A stretch of DNA of 64,000 nt from Amblyomma americanum (Eukaryota; Arthropoda; Arachnida; Ixodida; Ixodidae). Shown in pieces: positions 34,136 to 45,776 of the stretch. The translations under genes were made by a program, and so were the position numbers. Below the pieces are notes generated by a model. That model worked only from the letters and a program-made list of their open reading frames with translations, was not told the origin of the DNA and ran no database searches. Numbering within the stretch: the first letter of the stretch is position 1; each line of letters opens with the position of its first letter. The stretch lies in contig NC_135500.1 of assembly GCF_052857255.1 (NCBI RefSeq), positions 108,451,701 to 108,515,700 of the forward strand, given 5' to 3'.

Positions 34136-35600
34136 CATGTCCCCTCTAATGCTCACGCATTAAAAAAGTCGACAGACGTCTTCACACATATCACCCCTCC
34201 GCACTGCATTTCGTTTCAGCATGCATGCATGGATCACAAAACGCTCAAGTAAAACACCAAATTCTCTTGCTTCCGGAAGTCGGTCACAAACTCACAGCGG
34301 TTAATTCCAAAATATTTCCTATAGCATAGCGGTAAGTTGTACCAACCTTCAGAATGACACGTGAAAGTTTGCCTCTTGTCACTGTTTGTCGTGGGATGCG
34401 CGCTAGAAAGCCGCGGTAAAAAGGAAAGAGCAAATGAAGAAAATCCCTGCCGGATGGCGTTGGAAGTGGCATGACGGCGCCAGCCAGTCCGCCTACAGAG
34501 GTGCAGAATATGCCATGCGGCGGGTGACAAGGCCTCCCAGAAAAGCTTCCCGGTAGAGGAAGCGCGTGGCGGCGGCTCGCAGTTCCTGCCGCCGCTCCGA
34601 AGCCGAAAGAAAGCGAAACGAGGAAACGCTCAGAAGTACACGAGAGACACGAACTCGTGACCGCTAATTGCAGTGCTGCGCGTGCGCCGAGCACTGCCGC
34701 TGCGCCAGGCAAGGCAAGCGGGGCAAAGCCGAGGTCGCGGCGTCCCCTGGCGGAGCTGGGGCAAGACAGAATGAAGACGGAACTCGACCGAACCTAACGA
34801 AACCAGCGGATGCGCTTTCGCGGCTCTCGGCTGGACAGAAGCAAGTAAAAATAACGCACGTCCCGTAGACGTCCACCTCTCATCCCAACGTGGGATGTCT
34901 TCTAAGTGCTGTACGGGAGGAACAACGAAGGGTGGCAAAATGGCGGGCAGAAAAAGAAAGTCAAATATATGCGGGCCCCACGCGTTGCCTACGCGGCTGT
35001 TGATCGCGCCGGAGAGAATGCACTTCGCGCGCTGCCTGCGAGAAGACCATAAACGCGGCGAAACAGGATGCCTGCGGGATAGCTCGCGGTTAGTTTGGAC
35101 CGCCACGTTACTCGCACTACACCCCGCAGGAGAGCTGCGGTGGAGCGGCGGCGCATAATACGCCACCACACGCGGGCGTCGGACCGGAAGGGTCGTCGGA
35201 CGCATACAGCGCGAAACAGATGTCTTTCCGGGCGGGATGTGACGGCCGCCGGCGCTAACCACTCGCCGGTACGCGCGGCTTGCAGTCGTATAGCTGTCGA
35301 GTTCCGCAGATTCCTTTTGTTTGTTCGTCCTTTTCCTTTTTTTCCTTTTTCGCGGCGAGTGCATTCGCAACGGAGTTAAAACTGGCCCCGCGTGGTTCCA
35401 GAATAATGGCTGAGCGGGAAGTGCAGCTGCGCTGAAAGCGAAAGCGCCCCTTTCACGGTATGTTGAAGGGCGCTGAAGGCAGTGCGAAGAACACATGAAA
35501 CCAAGCATGCGTTGTTTAAAAACCGTTTCTTCCATGCGGTCACGGAAACGGAGATGCACACGTCATTGCTGGACTTGCCCCCCGTCGTCACTGAGCAAGG
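34136..35600. other. CpG-rich region without assigned gene
   Basis: 34480-35370 is strongly CpG-rich. A 309-codon minus-strand frame (35559-34630) begins at a GTG, has its first internal ATG nine codons in, and shows no domain, so I treat it as chance. The region may be a CpG-island promoter, but no exon could be framed. Confidence 0.4.
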
Positions 35601-35926
35601 AGTGAGTGAGTGAGTGAGTGAGTGAGTGAGTGAGTGAGTGAGTGAGTGAGTGAGTGAGTGAGTGAGTGAGTGAGTGAGTGAGTGAGTGAGTGAGTGAGTG
35701 AGTGAGTGAGTGAGTGAGTGAGTGAGTGAGTGAGTGAGTGAGTGCAACGACATCGACAACGACGATGCTGAAAAATCTAATATTGTGCACTGCCAACGAA
35801 GTTTATGTGCAGTCTTCAGGTGCGACCTTTACTGAGTCAGATGGGGCGCTGTTAAAAACGACACCCAAAACGCGCGTGCTTCAGCCATGTATGGCAGTTA
35901 GTCGCTTCTTGGGGTGACAAAAGATG
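35601..35926. repeat. AGTG microsatellite with 182-bp tail, copy 1
   Basis: 36 copies of AGTG (35601-35744) are followed by a unique tail (35745-35926) that starts CAACGACATCGACAACGACG and ends near GGGGTGACA. The same microsatellite-plus-tail occurs at 59429-59693. The left flanks differ, so the duplication starts inside the microsatellite. Confidence 0.92.
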
Positions 35927-36639
35927 TGAATGAGCGAACAATTCAGTGAGTCTGTGAGCGAGCGGTGTGCGTGAGGGAGTACGTGGTGTAAGCAAGTGAT
36001 CATCATCATCACCATTTATTGATCCTTAAAGACCCCTGGGTGGCAGGGCATTACATTAATCAGTACATGGAGGGAGTGAGCCAGCAAGCAATTGAGTGAG
36101 TGAGCGGTGTGAGTGAGCACGAGGAGTAAGTGAGTGAGTGGTGTTATTGAGCGAGTGGTGTGAGTGAGTGAGCGAGCGAGCGATTGAGCGACCTCGAAAA
36201 GTTCTCTGTCCTTTTCGGTTATGTTGCGTGATTGTGAGAGCAGCCATGTGACAATGTGTTCCGCTGTGATCTGCCGATCATGGTGAGGCGCACAAGGCGT
36301 ACACTACGTTCGTCTTCGTCTTACGAGGTACTAGCACGATATAGTTGTATCGCACTTTACTCCCGACTCGCAGGGATTATCTCAATTCAACCTTCAGTTC
36401 GCCACTGGCCTTTCCTTATTTGCTCTGCACCGCGCCGATGTTCAATCGTATGCCAGAGGAATTATTTATGCAAATTTTGCTCGTAGGTAAAATACATGTG
36501 TGTTTTTGTAATAAAAATACCGTTGCCACTGAAGGTGACCCTACCTTTTAGGTGTCCCGATGCGCACAAGCACCTTTAAAGCTGCAAACTGCAGCGACAC
36601 CGCATCTTCCGCAGATACAGCGGTAGGCATAGTGATATA
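35927..36639. repeat. Degenerate AGTG repeat and LINE-tail debris
   Basis: 35930-36190 is a decayed continuation of GAGTGAGTG/GAGCGAGTG words. It is interrupted at about 36000-36065 by a fragment with ATCATCATCATC, CATTTATTGATCC and GGGCATTACATTAATCAG, which looks like a retroposon 3' end. The rest up to 36639 has no feature. Confidence 0.5.
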
Positions 36640-37295
36640 GAGGGTGTTTCACATACGGCTTTACACAATTTTTAAAAATAGGACTTTTGAGCAAGAAGAG
36701 CGCTTTTTTCGGCATAGCATTTTCAGCGGCGTAGTACATCAGAATACAGCTAAGACGTGCTAACAACAGGCCAGGTAACTAATATTGAATAGTTAAAATT
36801 TTAACTATTACTGTTAGGCTCCTTAATTATTAATAGGCGTCTAGCCAACCGTAATTAATATCGATATCAGTTTTTAGAATTTCAAAAACGCGGTTACCCT
36901 CGGCCCTGGGGCCGAACAAAGTCTGGCTATTTCGACGAGTTACGTGCACTGGAGAGCTTGCTTTGCCTGCAAGCTTCTCGAAAGCGCATGTATTTTGGAG
37001 CGATGTAGCAAGAATTTGTTGGGTCAAAACGCCGATGGTAACCGCGTTTTCGAAATTCTAAAATCTGATATAGATATTATTTGAGGTGGGTTACACGCCT
37101 CAATAATTAAGAAGCCTAGCAGTAATACTGCAAAAGTCCATTATTCAATATTATTTAACTATCCTACTAGTTAGCATGTCTTAGCTGTATTCTCATGTAC
37201 TACACCGCTGACAATGCTATGCCGAAAAAAGCGCTCTTCTTACTCAAAAAAGCCATTTTTTAAAAATTGCGTAAAGTCTTAGGTGAAGCACACTG
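36640..37295. mobile_element. 656-bp near-complete foldback element
   Basis: The whole element is an imperfect inverted repeat that folds to a tip at about 36955-36975, with AGCTTGC and GCAAGCT separated by about 8 nt. Matching blocks include AAGAGCGCTTTTTTCGGCAT (left) and its complement near 37225, AATACAGCTAAGAC, TTAGAATTTC and AACGCGGTTACC. It is flanked by TATA on both sides (36636-36639 and 37296-37299), a likely target-site duplication. No coding frame. It is a foldback transposon that would make a roughly 320-bp hairpin if transcribed. Confidence 0.92.
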
Positions 37296-37378
37296 TATAC
37301 GGCACCTTGGCCGCCTCCTATTCTTTATTCGCGACGAGGCACTGTATGAATAAAATTGAATGTGCTGCAGCATTACAT

Positions 37379-37835
37379 TTTATTCGTTTGAATATTTTGC
37401 CCGCCTTTCAGGCCAAAGAAATCTTAAAAACTTGTTCCAAACTGCCGGCGCCTGACTGATGCACTAATACCGACACTTCAGCTCACAACTCCACGAAACC
37501 AAATACAGAGAAGCTGCCATATTTAACAGCCTGGGGCACATAATAATCGAGCCACTCCTCCAGCGCAACCGTCGCGAGAAAAGCTGACAGCAGCTTGGAC
37601 AACAAAACCTTCCACACTTCTAGTGGCGCTCGAAGTCCTTCCTTCCCGACTTGTGGGCCAGTCCAGTGGCGGGCTTCTGCGCCTGTCGCGAAGCGTGAGG
37701 AGTCCTGTCGTGAGTGTCGTCCGCCTCGTCCAGCTCGCGGCAGGCATTGAGCAGCCCGTGTTTGTAGTTCAGCGACCCTGGCTCTCCGGTGGAGCCTGAC
37801 AGGCAGCGCACCGCAGGACGAGTCGCCGTGGCCAC
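37379..37835 (-). pseudogene. Possible 3' terminal exon, minus strand
   Basis: A minus-strand frame from about 37835 down to 37620 encodes about 70 residues of ordinary composition (GSLNYKHGLLNACRELDEAD, ending KDFERH). After about 230 nt of further minus-strand sequence there is an AATAAA signal near 37385. It has no ATG; entry would be by splicing, and a weak acceptor-like TTCAAG lies near 37835. A second overlapping frame (37869-37483, 128 codons) ends in a hydrophobic stretch, so the real frame is uncertain. No family is recognised. Confidence 0.25.
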
Positions 37836-39689
37836 TTGAAGATATAGTCTGCCTGCCCGCCGTCGCCACGCAGAACCTCGCGTAAACCTTTTATGCTCAC
37901 TGAGCTGACAGATGGCGCCTCGACATCGCAGAACACCTCTCTATGCTGCCATTGCCGGCACCACCGTCACGGTACAAACCATTTAAACTACTGTTATTTA
38001 GGCTACTAACATGCACAACTGTAAGGAGAAGGTACGTGGCCATTCGCAGTATCCGTAACTAATAAATAAAGGGCCAATTTATAAAAAAAAAGATCGTTTT
38101 CAAGGATTACTAACACTGGTCATCGTTCGAAAGTGTTGCCGTTGTCGTCTGCGCTTTCTCTCTCTCTCTCCCTTTCTCCCCCCCCCCCCCCTCTCTCTCC
38201 AACGCTTTATCCTATTTTATGATTCGTGTCCCGTTTTCTTCCTCAGTCCTCATATTTTCTTGTGTGCTATTTCATGCCGTTTTATGGCATTATCTGCAGG
38301 CCGGAAAATGATTCAGGAAGGTCTGTCTTATTGAAGCAAAGTGCTGTACCGTATTTCCAAGCGTCTAGTGATATATAACTGCTTCATATGGCTTCCGTAA
38401 AATCACTTCATCAAGATACTTACAGGCGAAGCAGACCAGATTTCTGCTCAGTTTTCACTGAGTCTCGGTAACCTACGCAAAGTCCCTCCCAGATATAGTC
38501 TGTCACCTGTCAGTTATTGGGTCCCACAAAAACGAGGTCTTCACTGGGTATCGACGAGCAACTTCCGTCAAAGGTGGTAAGCTAATGAATTCATTAAAAA
38601 AAAGAGAAGCTGTACACTGCTGGTAGAGCTGGGAACTCAATCGTCAGCACCTTCGTCCAAAAATTGGGCAGCAACCACTGATGCATTTTTGCTCACCATT
38701 TTTTTTTTTCCGTAACAGTTACCGCGCCTTTCCTTCCTTCACAAATTTCTCGCTCTGAGGAACGGATGTTGCGTTCCCGCCTTACCAGCCAATACGCTCT
38801 GTAGGTCCGTGACAACCGCTGCATCCTGGCGGGCTCCCGACACAGAACCGAAGGTTTCAATGACACGCCAGCACGATGAAAAAACAAATTTATTTTTGAT
38901 ATCATTCCGAATCGCAAGAATATGTCATTACCTTGGGCACTCCTCCCCCCCTCCCCAGCCTTTTCTGGAACTGAAAGTAGTGCTTCTTTGCAACACGCAT
39001 CGGTAGTGCAGTGAAGCCTCGCTTGTTCTTTTTCACAACGCTTGACTGGGAGAGATTTTTGTAAGCCATGTTTAGCGTAACGGTATTGTTTTTTTTTATA
39101 CCTCACGGAGCTTAGTTGGAAAGGAAAAAAGTACGTGTCTTGAGCATTCAAATGTGTAAATGAACAAGCAAGTACGCGGGAAGGTACAAAGCGCAACGCA
39201 ACGCTAGAATCTCTGCAGGCGACGATTAGGCTAAAGAAAGAGAAAAAGTTAAATCACAGGCGCATTTTCGCGTGCATTAAGGGATGACCATATTTAGGTG
39301 CGTTTGTATATACTGTGAATGCAAATGCAGCTGATGATCACAATTTTATTGGACGAACAGACGCTGCACATAGGACTGATGCTACGCATACAATGGCCTC
39401 CGTCTTAAGGTAACTGGCTGGCAAGGTATTTGTTCATTGTCTGCCCTTCGTGCGCGAGCAGGTATAGGCATGCTATCGTCCAATCATCAGACCACTACGT
39501 TTCATGGTTAACGAAAACGCGTGTGCCCATCCATAGGTCTTACCCGAAGACTTGTCCACATAACGAAGTGATACTATTTTGGTCCAATCCTGTAAAACCT
39601 TCATTGGTGGCTCGAGTGTAGCACCAAAGACCGCATAACCGGGATCGGCCACTCGGCGCATAATGTCACAGAAACACAAGTTTGTTGGG
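37836..39689. other. Intergenic with CT and C tracts
   Basis: A (CT)n-C(n)-(CT)n tract lies at about 38153-38200. A minus-strand frame at 39196-38693 (167 codons) shows no domain and ends in poly-lysine from a T run, so it is probably chance. Confidence 0.45.
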
Positions 39690-39895
39690 TTTTGTGTTTT
39701 ACGGGGTTTAACGTCTTAAAACGACTCAGGATATGAAGGACACCAAAGTGGAGGGCTCTGCCATCTGGGGTTCTTTAGCCTGCCATGACATCTCACAGTG
39801 CACGGGCCTCTAGCATTTCGCCTGCATCGAAATGCGACCGACGCGGCCCGGATCGAATCTGCGTCTTCTGCCAGGCCAAGTAGCTGAAACATCCA
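39690..39895 (-). mobile_element. tRNA-derived SINE copy
   Basis: Same family as 32828-33062. On the plus strand it carries GGGGTTTAACGTC, GACTCAGGATATGA, GTGGAGGGCTCTG, CACAGTGCACGGGCCTCTAG and GCATCGAAATGCGACC, then a decayed box B complement (GGATCGAATC). The head is truncated at about 39895. Confidence 0.85.
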
Positions 39896-42121
39896 GGATA
39901 TTTAAATACGTGGCGGCAAACGGGAAATCCCCTAAACAAAATATTATTTCATTATTTTATAATAAAAGCAGTTAGGCTCGTTACATCACGCTGAGTTGCG
40001 CCAAGTGCTTATAGTCACGAGATGTTGAGCTCCGCGGCTTCGCGGATATCAACCGTTTAAAGCGGCTAACTCGCACATGCGAAACACCCACCCTAGCACT
40101 CCCACTCTTCCGTTATTTCCACTCACTCTTCCAACGACGTGTGGCAAGCGCTGAGTGCTTCCTAGTTCGCCGCGAAACCAGCGTAGCGCTTTCACACCTG
40201 CGCATAGCGCGCCGCCAATCGCTGCCAGCTAAGATCTCCGCCAGTGGGGCGAGAAAGCGTGAAAGTTGCTCGGGGCAGCCCAGCTCAGCCATTCGACCGC
40301 GCAGTGTGCGACGCAGCGCGTGGAAAAGAGCTCGGCGGCGAAGCGACGCTAACCGCGTCAGCCATCCGACTCGCTGCCCGCAGCAGCGCCCGCGCGCTTT
40401 CCCACGAAACCGCAGCGCGCGCTGCGTTGCGACGGCGGAGACAAAACGTGGTGTAAATCAGGCCGACTTCGTTCCGCCCAGACTTCGCTCGGCGGGCATC
40501 ACGTGGCTGGCCGCCGAGGCATCATCGGACGCAGAGCGGACGGTGGAGATTCGAGCGAAAGCGCAGAGAATCGCTTCGGCTCGAAGCGACCGCGCGAGCG
40601 AGTGTCGGCCCTTGCTGCGGAAGACGCTACGGGACAGACAAGAAACTGATAGTTACGGCGCAGAACGATGGACAGGATTAAACCATGCGCGGGAAACTGA
40701 TTGACGCGGGGGTAATTTGGTCGCAATCTGTGCCTTCCCTCTTGTTAATTTTACTTCGTCCTTACCTGGCGGCTGCTGTGATGTCGGTTACTGCACTGGA
40801 CACCGTCCCGGCTAGCGGCCAAGAATAGCCAGCCTTCTTCTTACTGTGGCTGTTGCATAGTAAAAGACGCTGGCTCTCGCGCCCTAAACAGCCACACAGA
40901 GAGAAATATGTGAGATGGCCGCGTAATAAAAGGTTATTCCTCGTTGTTCTGGGTTGAAGCTGTTTAGAGTCCTTCGACCATGGCTCCGATATTCCCGGAA
41001 TAGGGGTTCTTTGGGTTTTTTGTTTTGTTTTTACTTTGGGAGAGGAACGATATGTGTGGCCATCGCCTCCGGCATCCGAACCTCGCACCTGGAGAGACGT
41101 CGTAAACGTAGCCATGACACAGATGATTGCTGCAGGTAATTGTGCACCAATCGGGACTGGGTGTGACGTTGGGCAGACCGTTCCCCGAAGCTGGCTCGGA
41201 GGTAAAGGTCAATACACGGACGGTGAGCTGGCCGATGTAAGAGCGTGATAGCATAATCTTCGCTTTCTAAAGGTACTCCGCTGGGCAGTCGGTACATGTC
41301 TATAACAAAGGAAGCTGTGAGAATAAGAGAATACAACTGCTGAGCAGAAATATATAATGAGTAACAGTGTTGCGCTTGTGCAAAGAGATTGCGTTGTTAC
41401 TACTCCTTTAATACCGCTCCCATGTTTTTATTTTCAGATAACTCTCTTCTTTTATTTCGAAATCGACCTCTAAGGCCCGGGTATAGAGTATTACGTGAGG
41501 TATAACGTTACTGCCTCAGAAGATGATAATTTCGATGAATGTATTCAGTTCTAACCACATACGATGTAGAAAGATACTGTAAGATAAAGGTGTAGTATTA
41601 CATGTCTCGTACTATGTTTTTCTTGGTAGTTGTTTGACTGCGTGTAGTTCTGGTTGTGTCGCATTTCGTGTTTCCTTCATCTGAGCAAATAGGTCGCATA
41701 CTGTTAGCAACAGTTACGAGTAAAACGGGACTGCAGTGGACGTGTGAGTTCCGTGCTCGGAAACGATTTGAAGAACGCAGCTCATATAGCGGACCACGTG
41801 CGTAATATGTCGTTGGCACCACGGTCATTTGTACTGTTGTCAAAGCTAGTCTCCACAGTCAGACAGTCCGGACGTTGGCTTGTAGTGACGCTCAATGCGG
41901 CGAAAGTGGTAATAGCACTGATGCTTCCCAGCAGTTTATACTGTCTAGATTGTAGCGCTCCAGAAATTCGAAAGTACGAAGGCACTCTTCAGAGTGGCGG
42001 CAGAGTGTGGATTGTGAAATATGAAACGTAAAGAGCATTGTTCACGCATATATTTCAACTGGCAGTTTTCTCTGTGGACGCTGCAAGCTTCTAATGGAGT
42101 GTAAGGCAAGTAAAATGTACT
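39896..42121. other. CpG-rich patch and unique DNA
   Basis: 40120-40690 is CpG-rich and open for 187 codons on the plus strand from a GTG, with no domain and an Arg/Ala/Ser-heavy composition; I judge it non-coding. A 95-codon plus frame at 41744-42031 also starts at GTG and is unrecognised. Nothing firm. Confidence 0.4.
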
Positions 42122-42395
42122 AAACGGTTCGAACCCGACCGCGGCGACTGCGTTTTTATGGAGGAAAAACGCTAAGGCGCCCGTATGCTGTGCGATGTCA
42201 GTGCACGTTAAAGATCCCCAGGTGGTCGAAATTATTCCGGAGCCCTCCACTACGGCACCTGTAATTCTTCCTTTCTTCTTTCACTCCCTCCTTTATCCTT
42301 TCCCTTACGGCGCGGTTCAGGTGTCCACCGATATATGAGACAGATACCGCGCTATTTCCTTTCTCCAAAAACCCAATTATTAAAAAGTCAATTAT
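42122..42395 (+). mobile_element. Composite SINE with tail module
   Basis: Begins with a truncated tRNA part (GGTTCGAACCCGACC, box B). It continues with the shared body (GTGCACGTTAAAGATCCCC, CGGAGCCCTCCACTACGGC) and then a second module (ACTCCCTCCTTTATCC, GCGCGGTTCAGGTGTCCACC, AGACAGATACCGCGC) ending in an AATTATTA-type tail. The second module is the complement of 33302-33450. It shows the order body-then-tail in one insertion. Confidence 0.85.
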
Positions 42396-42819
42396 TATCA
42401 TTAACACCAGTACCTACTTTTAACAGAGAACTTCAGAGCGCGCAAATAACGCCAGTTTCTTGACGATGTTCATATATATCTTACAAGAGCCATAATTCTC
42501 ACCGTTGGTCCAGAATAATACATGTGGCTTCGTTCACAATGTCAACAACGCTTCTGAAAATTTTTGAACCTGCCGCTGTTTCAGAGAGCCAAAGCGCATT
42601 CAACGTGGCGCTGTTCAGAACGCTATCTTCCCTGCAGCCGATGGCGTCGAAGTTACTGCGTTGATCGCTGCATTCCACGCTGAAGCGACAGCCACTCATT
42701 TCCCCGCCGAATCAGCAAAAGTACCGAACTCATTTTCGATTATGCGCTACGAAGGTACGATCTCAAAATAAGTTGCAGCTGATTCAGCGTCACTTTTAGA
42801 TTCAACTCCCGGCTCGTTA
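42396..42819. other. Intergenic, nothing recognised
   Basis: No feature supported. Confidence 0.4.
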
Positions 42820-43229
42820 TTACGAAGGCATTGTCGGCAGGGAGAACCGCAGAGCTCCGCAGACCGCCGGAGTGACCGGCTCGTCGTGTCCGTCACAGCC
42901 GTTGTCGTCGCCCGGGACGAGTTGCCGCGGCGGTGCGCGTCCACGGACTGGACAGCAGCGCGCCCAAGGAAGAGCAACCTGCCGCGGAGGACCGCCGCTT
43001 TCTTCTCCTGCGGCCAGCAAGCGCAGATCTTCCCCCTTTCCATCTTCTCGCGCGGCGGCCGCTTTCTCCATGGCGGTGACGTCGCGTGTGACGTCGCCCA
43101 GCCTCACCTAGTCACGTGGCCACGAGCGCTACTTTGGCATGACTGACGAAAGGGGAAAGGCAGCAGCGGCGAAGAAAACAAAGAGAACAGGACGAAGAAA
43201 CTGGGCGCCGCGTAGGTGATGGAGAAGGC
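42820..43229 (+). promoter_or_regulatory. CpG-island promoter with tandem CRE sites
   Basis: A strongly CpG-rich block contains two TGACGTCG elements (43078-43085 and 43089-43096) three bases apart and a CACGTG E-box at 43113-43118. No TATA box is seen. It directly precedes the putative first exon at 43230-43696. ATF/CREB-type half sites and E-boxes are common in animal CpG-island promoters. Activity is inferred only. Confidence 0.4.
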
Positions 43230-43696
43230 GGCAGCGCGCCGAATCCAGTCGCTCGACGATAGTCGCTCCGGCGGACCGCTGCCGCTACCTCTCCGCGTCC
43301 CGCTTTTCGGCCAGCGCTCGCCGCCCGGTGGGGAGAACAGTTTCGCCTAGCCGAAACGTCGTCGACGCCGAGTGCACGCGCGCTCCAGCCCAGCTTGGAC
43401 CCCGTGGTGTTCCCCGACCGAGTACCTCGGAAGTGCCGTCAGCGGAGACGTGATCTCGCCCGAGCTCCGACACAGTCCCGTTCGGTCCTCGGTCGTTAGT
43501 GGCGGCGACGGCGAATTGACGGTGATCTCTGGCGGCCGACATTGGTGCTGCATGTCGCTTCGGACCGCAGCGCTCCGTTTGGTGTGTGTGTTTGTGGACG
43601 GGTGTCTGGTTGGTGTGAGCGGCCGGTCGGCCTGTACCACTTACGCGGATTCCTGACGGATTTTTAGGAGAACAAGCACATCGCGACCCAACTGGT
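43230..43696 (+). other. Putative 5' untranslated first exon
   Basis: CpG-rich sequence with no long ATG-started frame ends in the donor-like AACTGGTGG/GTGAGT (junction at 43696/43697). Composition drops to AT-rich immediately after, as at an exon-intron edge. A short upstream ATG frame of about 34 codons starts at 43551. The start coordinate is arbitrary because no TATA or initiator fixes it. The downstream exons would lie to the right, possibly beyond the window. Confidence 0.35.
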
Positions 43697-44609
43697 GGGT
43701 GAGTGGAATCGAATACTTTGCTGTCTCGCTCTGTATCGTAGTTTCACATGGTCATCTGAGTGGACGCGTTCCTACAACATTACGTGGGGTGCCTGGTTCA
43801 ATCCTTTGGACGTAGTGGCAAAATTTTGCCTGTGTTGGAATTGAGGCGAAAAAGTGCCCAACGGTTGTTGTACAAGTGAGCTGAGAGTTGTTAAATTATT
43901 TTTTTTTAAGTATCTCTAATGGGATTCTGTAAGTGCTGCACTATACACAATGTGTGAATAGAAATAACAGCGCACCAAAACGCTGTTCCTTTTCCTCGTT
44001 AGTTCCACATAGATCATCACTTACTTAGTGTTTAGCACAATATTCATGATCGGGCTGCAGTACCTGATGTGATCGAGGCAATCTAGGCATCAGAACACGG
44101 TTTCAAGTTTGATTCCTGGTCTCGTAGGCCGCTTCTATTGTTACGAGGAAGGAAATGCAAAAGAACTCTCGGGATGATATTTCGGAGCATTTTCAGGCGC
44201 CAATAATAAGGAACCACGGAAAGGCGAAGGCAGTTTTGGTCACCATGCACTATGGCGCAATTCGTCCCGTGATACTGTTAAGGATTTCTTACATTCTTTG
44301 GCGTACAGCCGAACACGACACCACTCAGTTTCGATAAATTGTAAATTTTCGCTCAGTGGTTGTAGTCATGTGTTCAACAGCTTCCGCTCACTATGATATA
44401 AGCCAAACTATCCCTTCGGTGATGAGACGTGCGAGGCTTCTGCGACGCGTTACAACTGTATGCTTGTCCAGCCATACTGAAATTGAATCAGCAAGCTCCG
44501 TTTTATATAATACTATTCGATTGCCTTGAAATGAGAACTGCAAAATTCCGCTTTTTTCATCCTACTTGATTATTTTTTTCCCCGCCAAGCAAGACAGCTT
44601 AATACTTCG
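43697..44609. other. AT-rich, possibly intronic, nothing recognised
   Basis: No repeat end or exon is supported. Confidence 0.4.
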
Positions 44610-44714
44610 AAAAAAGACGAACTGCGCAACAAGAACACGGACGAAAGGGAGGCAGACACACACTAACGCAGTGTGTGTTTCGTCCGTGTTCTTGTTGCGC
44701 AGTTCGTCTTTTTT
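44610..44714. repeat. Perfect 37-bp inverted repeat hairpin
   Basis: Arms 44610-44646 and 44678-44714 are exact complements. The 31-nt loop holds a second perfect 9-bp stem (ACACACACT at 44656-44664, AGTGTGTGT at 44670-44678) with a 5-nt loop. It shares the outer-arm plus CA/TG inner-stem design with 21668-21778. Perfect arms imply a very recent origin or ongoing arm correction. Confidence 0.95.
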
Positions 44715-45776
44715 GCATTATGATCAACCAACTAGCCCGACAAGTCCTGTTAATACTTCGGTTCCGCCAGTCCACCTACTACGTCACTTACTCGCCAATT
44801 ATCCTGATCATCAGGACAAATCTTGCACAGCCATCAAATCCAGCACAGGTGAAATGGTTTTTGCGTGACTGGATTTCAGTCGCACAGTCGAAGACGGTCA
44901 TGAAGCAGTTCCGCTAGCAGTACAAGCAATACTTGTAGTACGAGGAAGTAGTAAGTGCATTCTTTATTTTCATCTTATTCCAGTATGCGAGATAAGCTGC
45001 AGTCATTTCACTGCCGTCCAAAAAAAAAAAAGAAAGGCTGTTCATATCGACGACCACTAAGGTAGCAATGTTTCTTCTCTTACATCAGCGACTCCCTAAA
45101 TCGTTACCTTGCATCTTCCCACTACCTCCATCTTGAAAGTAACACATAAAGCGTACACTCAAATACCAATTTGAACGTATGCGCAAATGCACAGCATTCC
45201 TTTCAATGAAAGCTCTCAATATTGTGATCCGGTACAGCTCACAAGCTTTGTTTTGAGAAAAAAAACCTTGAGTTGGCGTCGTTGTTTTGTTTTTTTGTCG
45301 TCATGCGCAAAGCCAGGTCGCGACACTAGGAAAGTGTTGCGCGTTAACGTCCAGCTTCTGGCGTAGGCGTAACGAGTGGAACAGGTTTCACCTGCAAGCC
45401 ACGTTCGTGAATGCACCACGCGGCGGTCGCTTCGCGGGGACGCGGGCTTCAAAAGTGCAAGAAAGGAGGGTTTGCTCGCTGCAGTAGTTGTCGCCGAGAA
45501 AAACCTAACCATTTGCTGAGGCACACGGCATTGAGGCTTTTTTTCCGCGAGCGCCACGCCGACGCGCCGAAGAATCATTTGTGTCTCCCTGGAACGTCTG
45601 GCGCCAACGGAAACGCTTATATGCCCCCCCGGTTCTTTTCAGCTGGGCGGTGATGTTTCCGCGACATTGCATGCGCCGCGCTCAAGCGAATGTAGGTGCG
45701 TCTACCACGCGTCCGCTTGCCTCCACGCAAGAATATGCAGTATGTCTGGCGACGCAAGCGCCGCGTGTGCGTTATA
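44715..45776. other. Intergenic, nothing recognised
   Basis: Only short chance frames. The last two bases, TA at 45775-45776, are the target duplicate of the MITE that follows. Confidence 0.4.

Noticed and set aside
34630..35559. 309-codon minus-strand frame
   Set aside because: CpG-rich DNA poor in stop codons, non-ATG start, no domain. The complementary strand is also largely open.
35376..35796. Minus-strand frames of repeated Ser-Leu-Thr-His
   Set aside because: Translation of the AGTG tract. The same artefact appears at 59181-59564.
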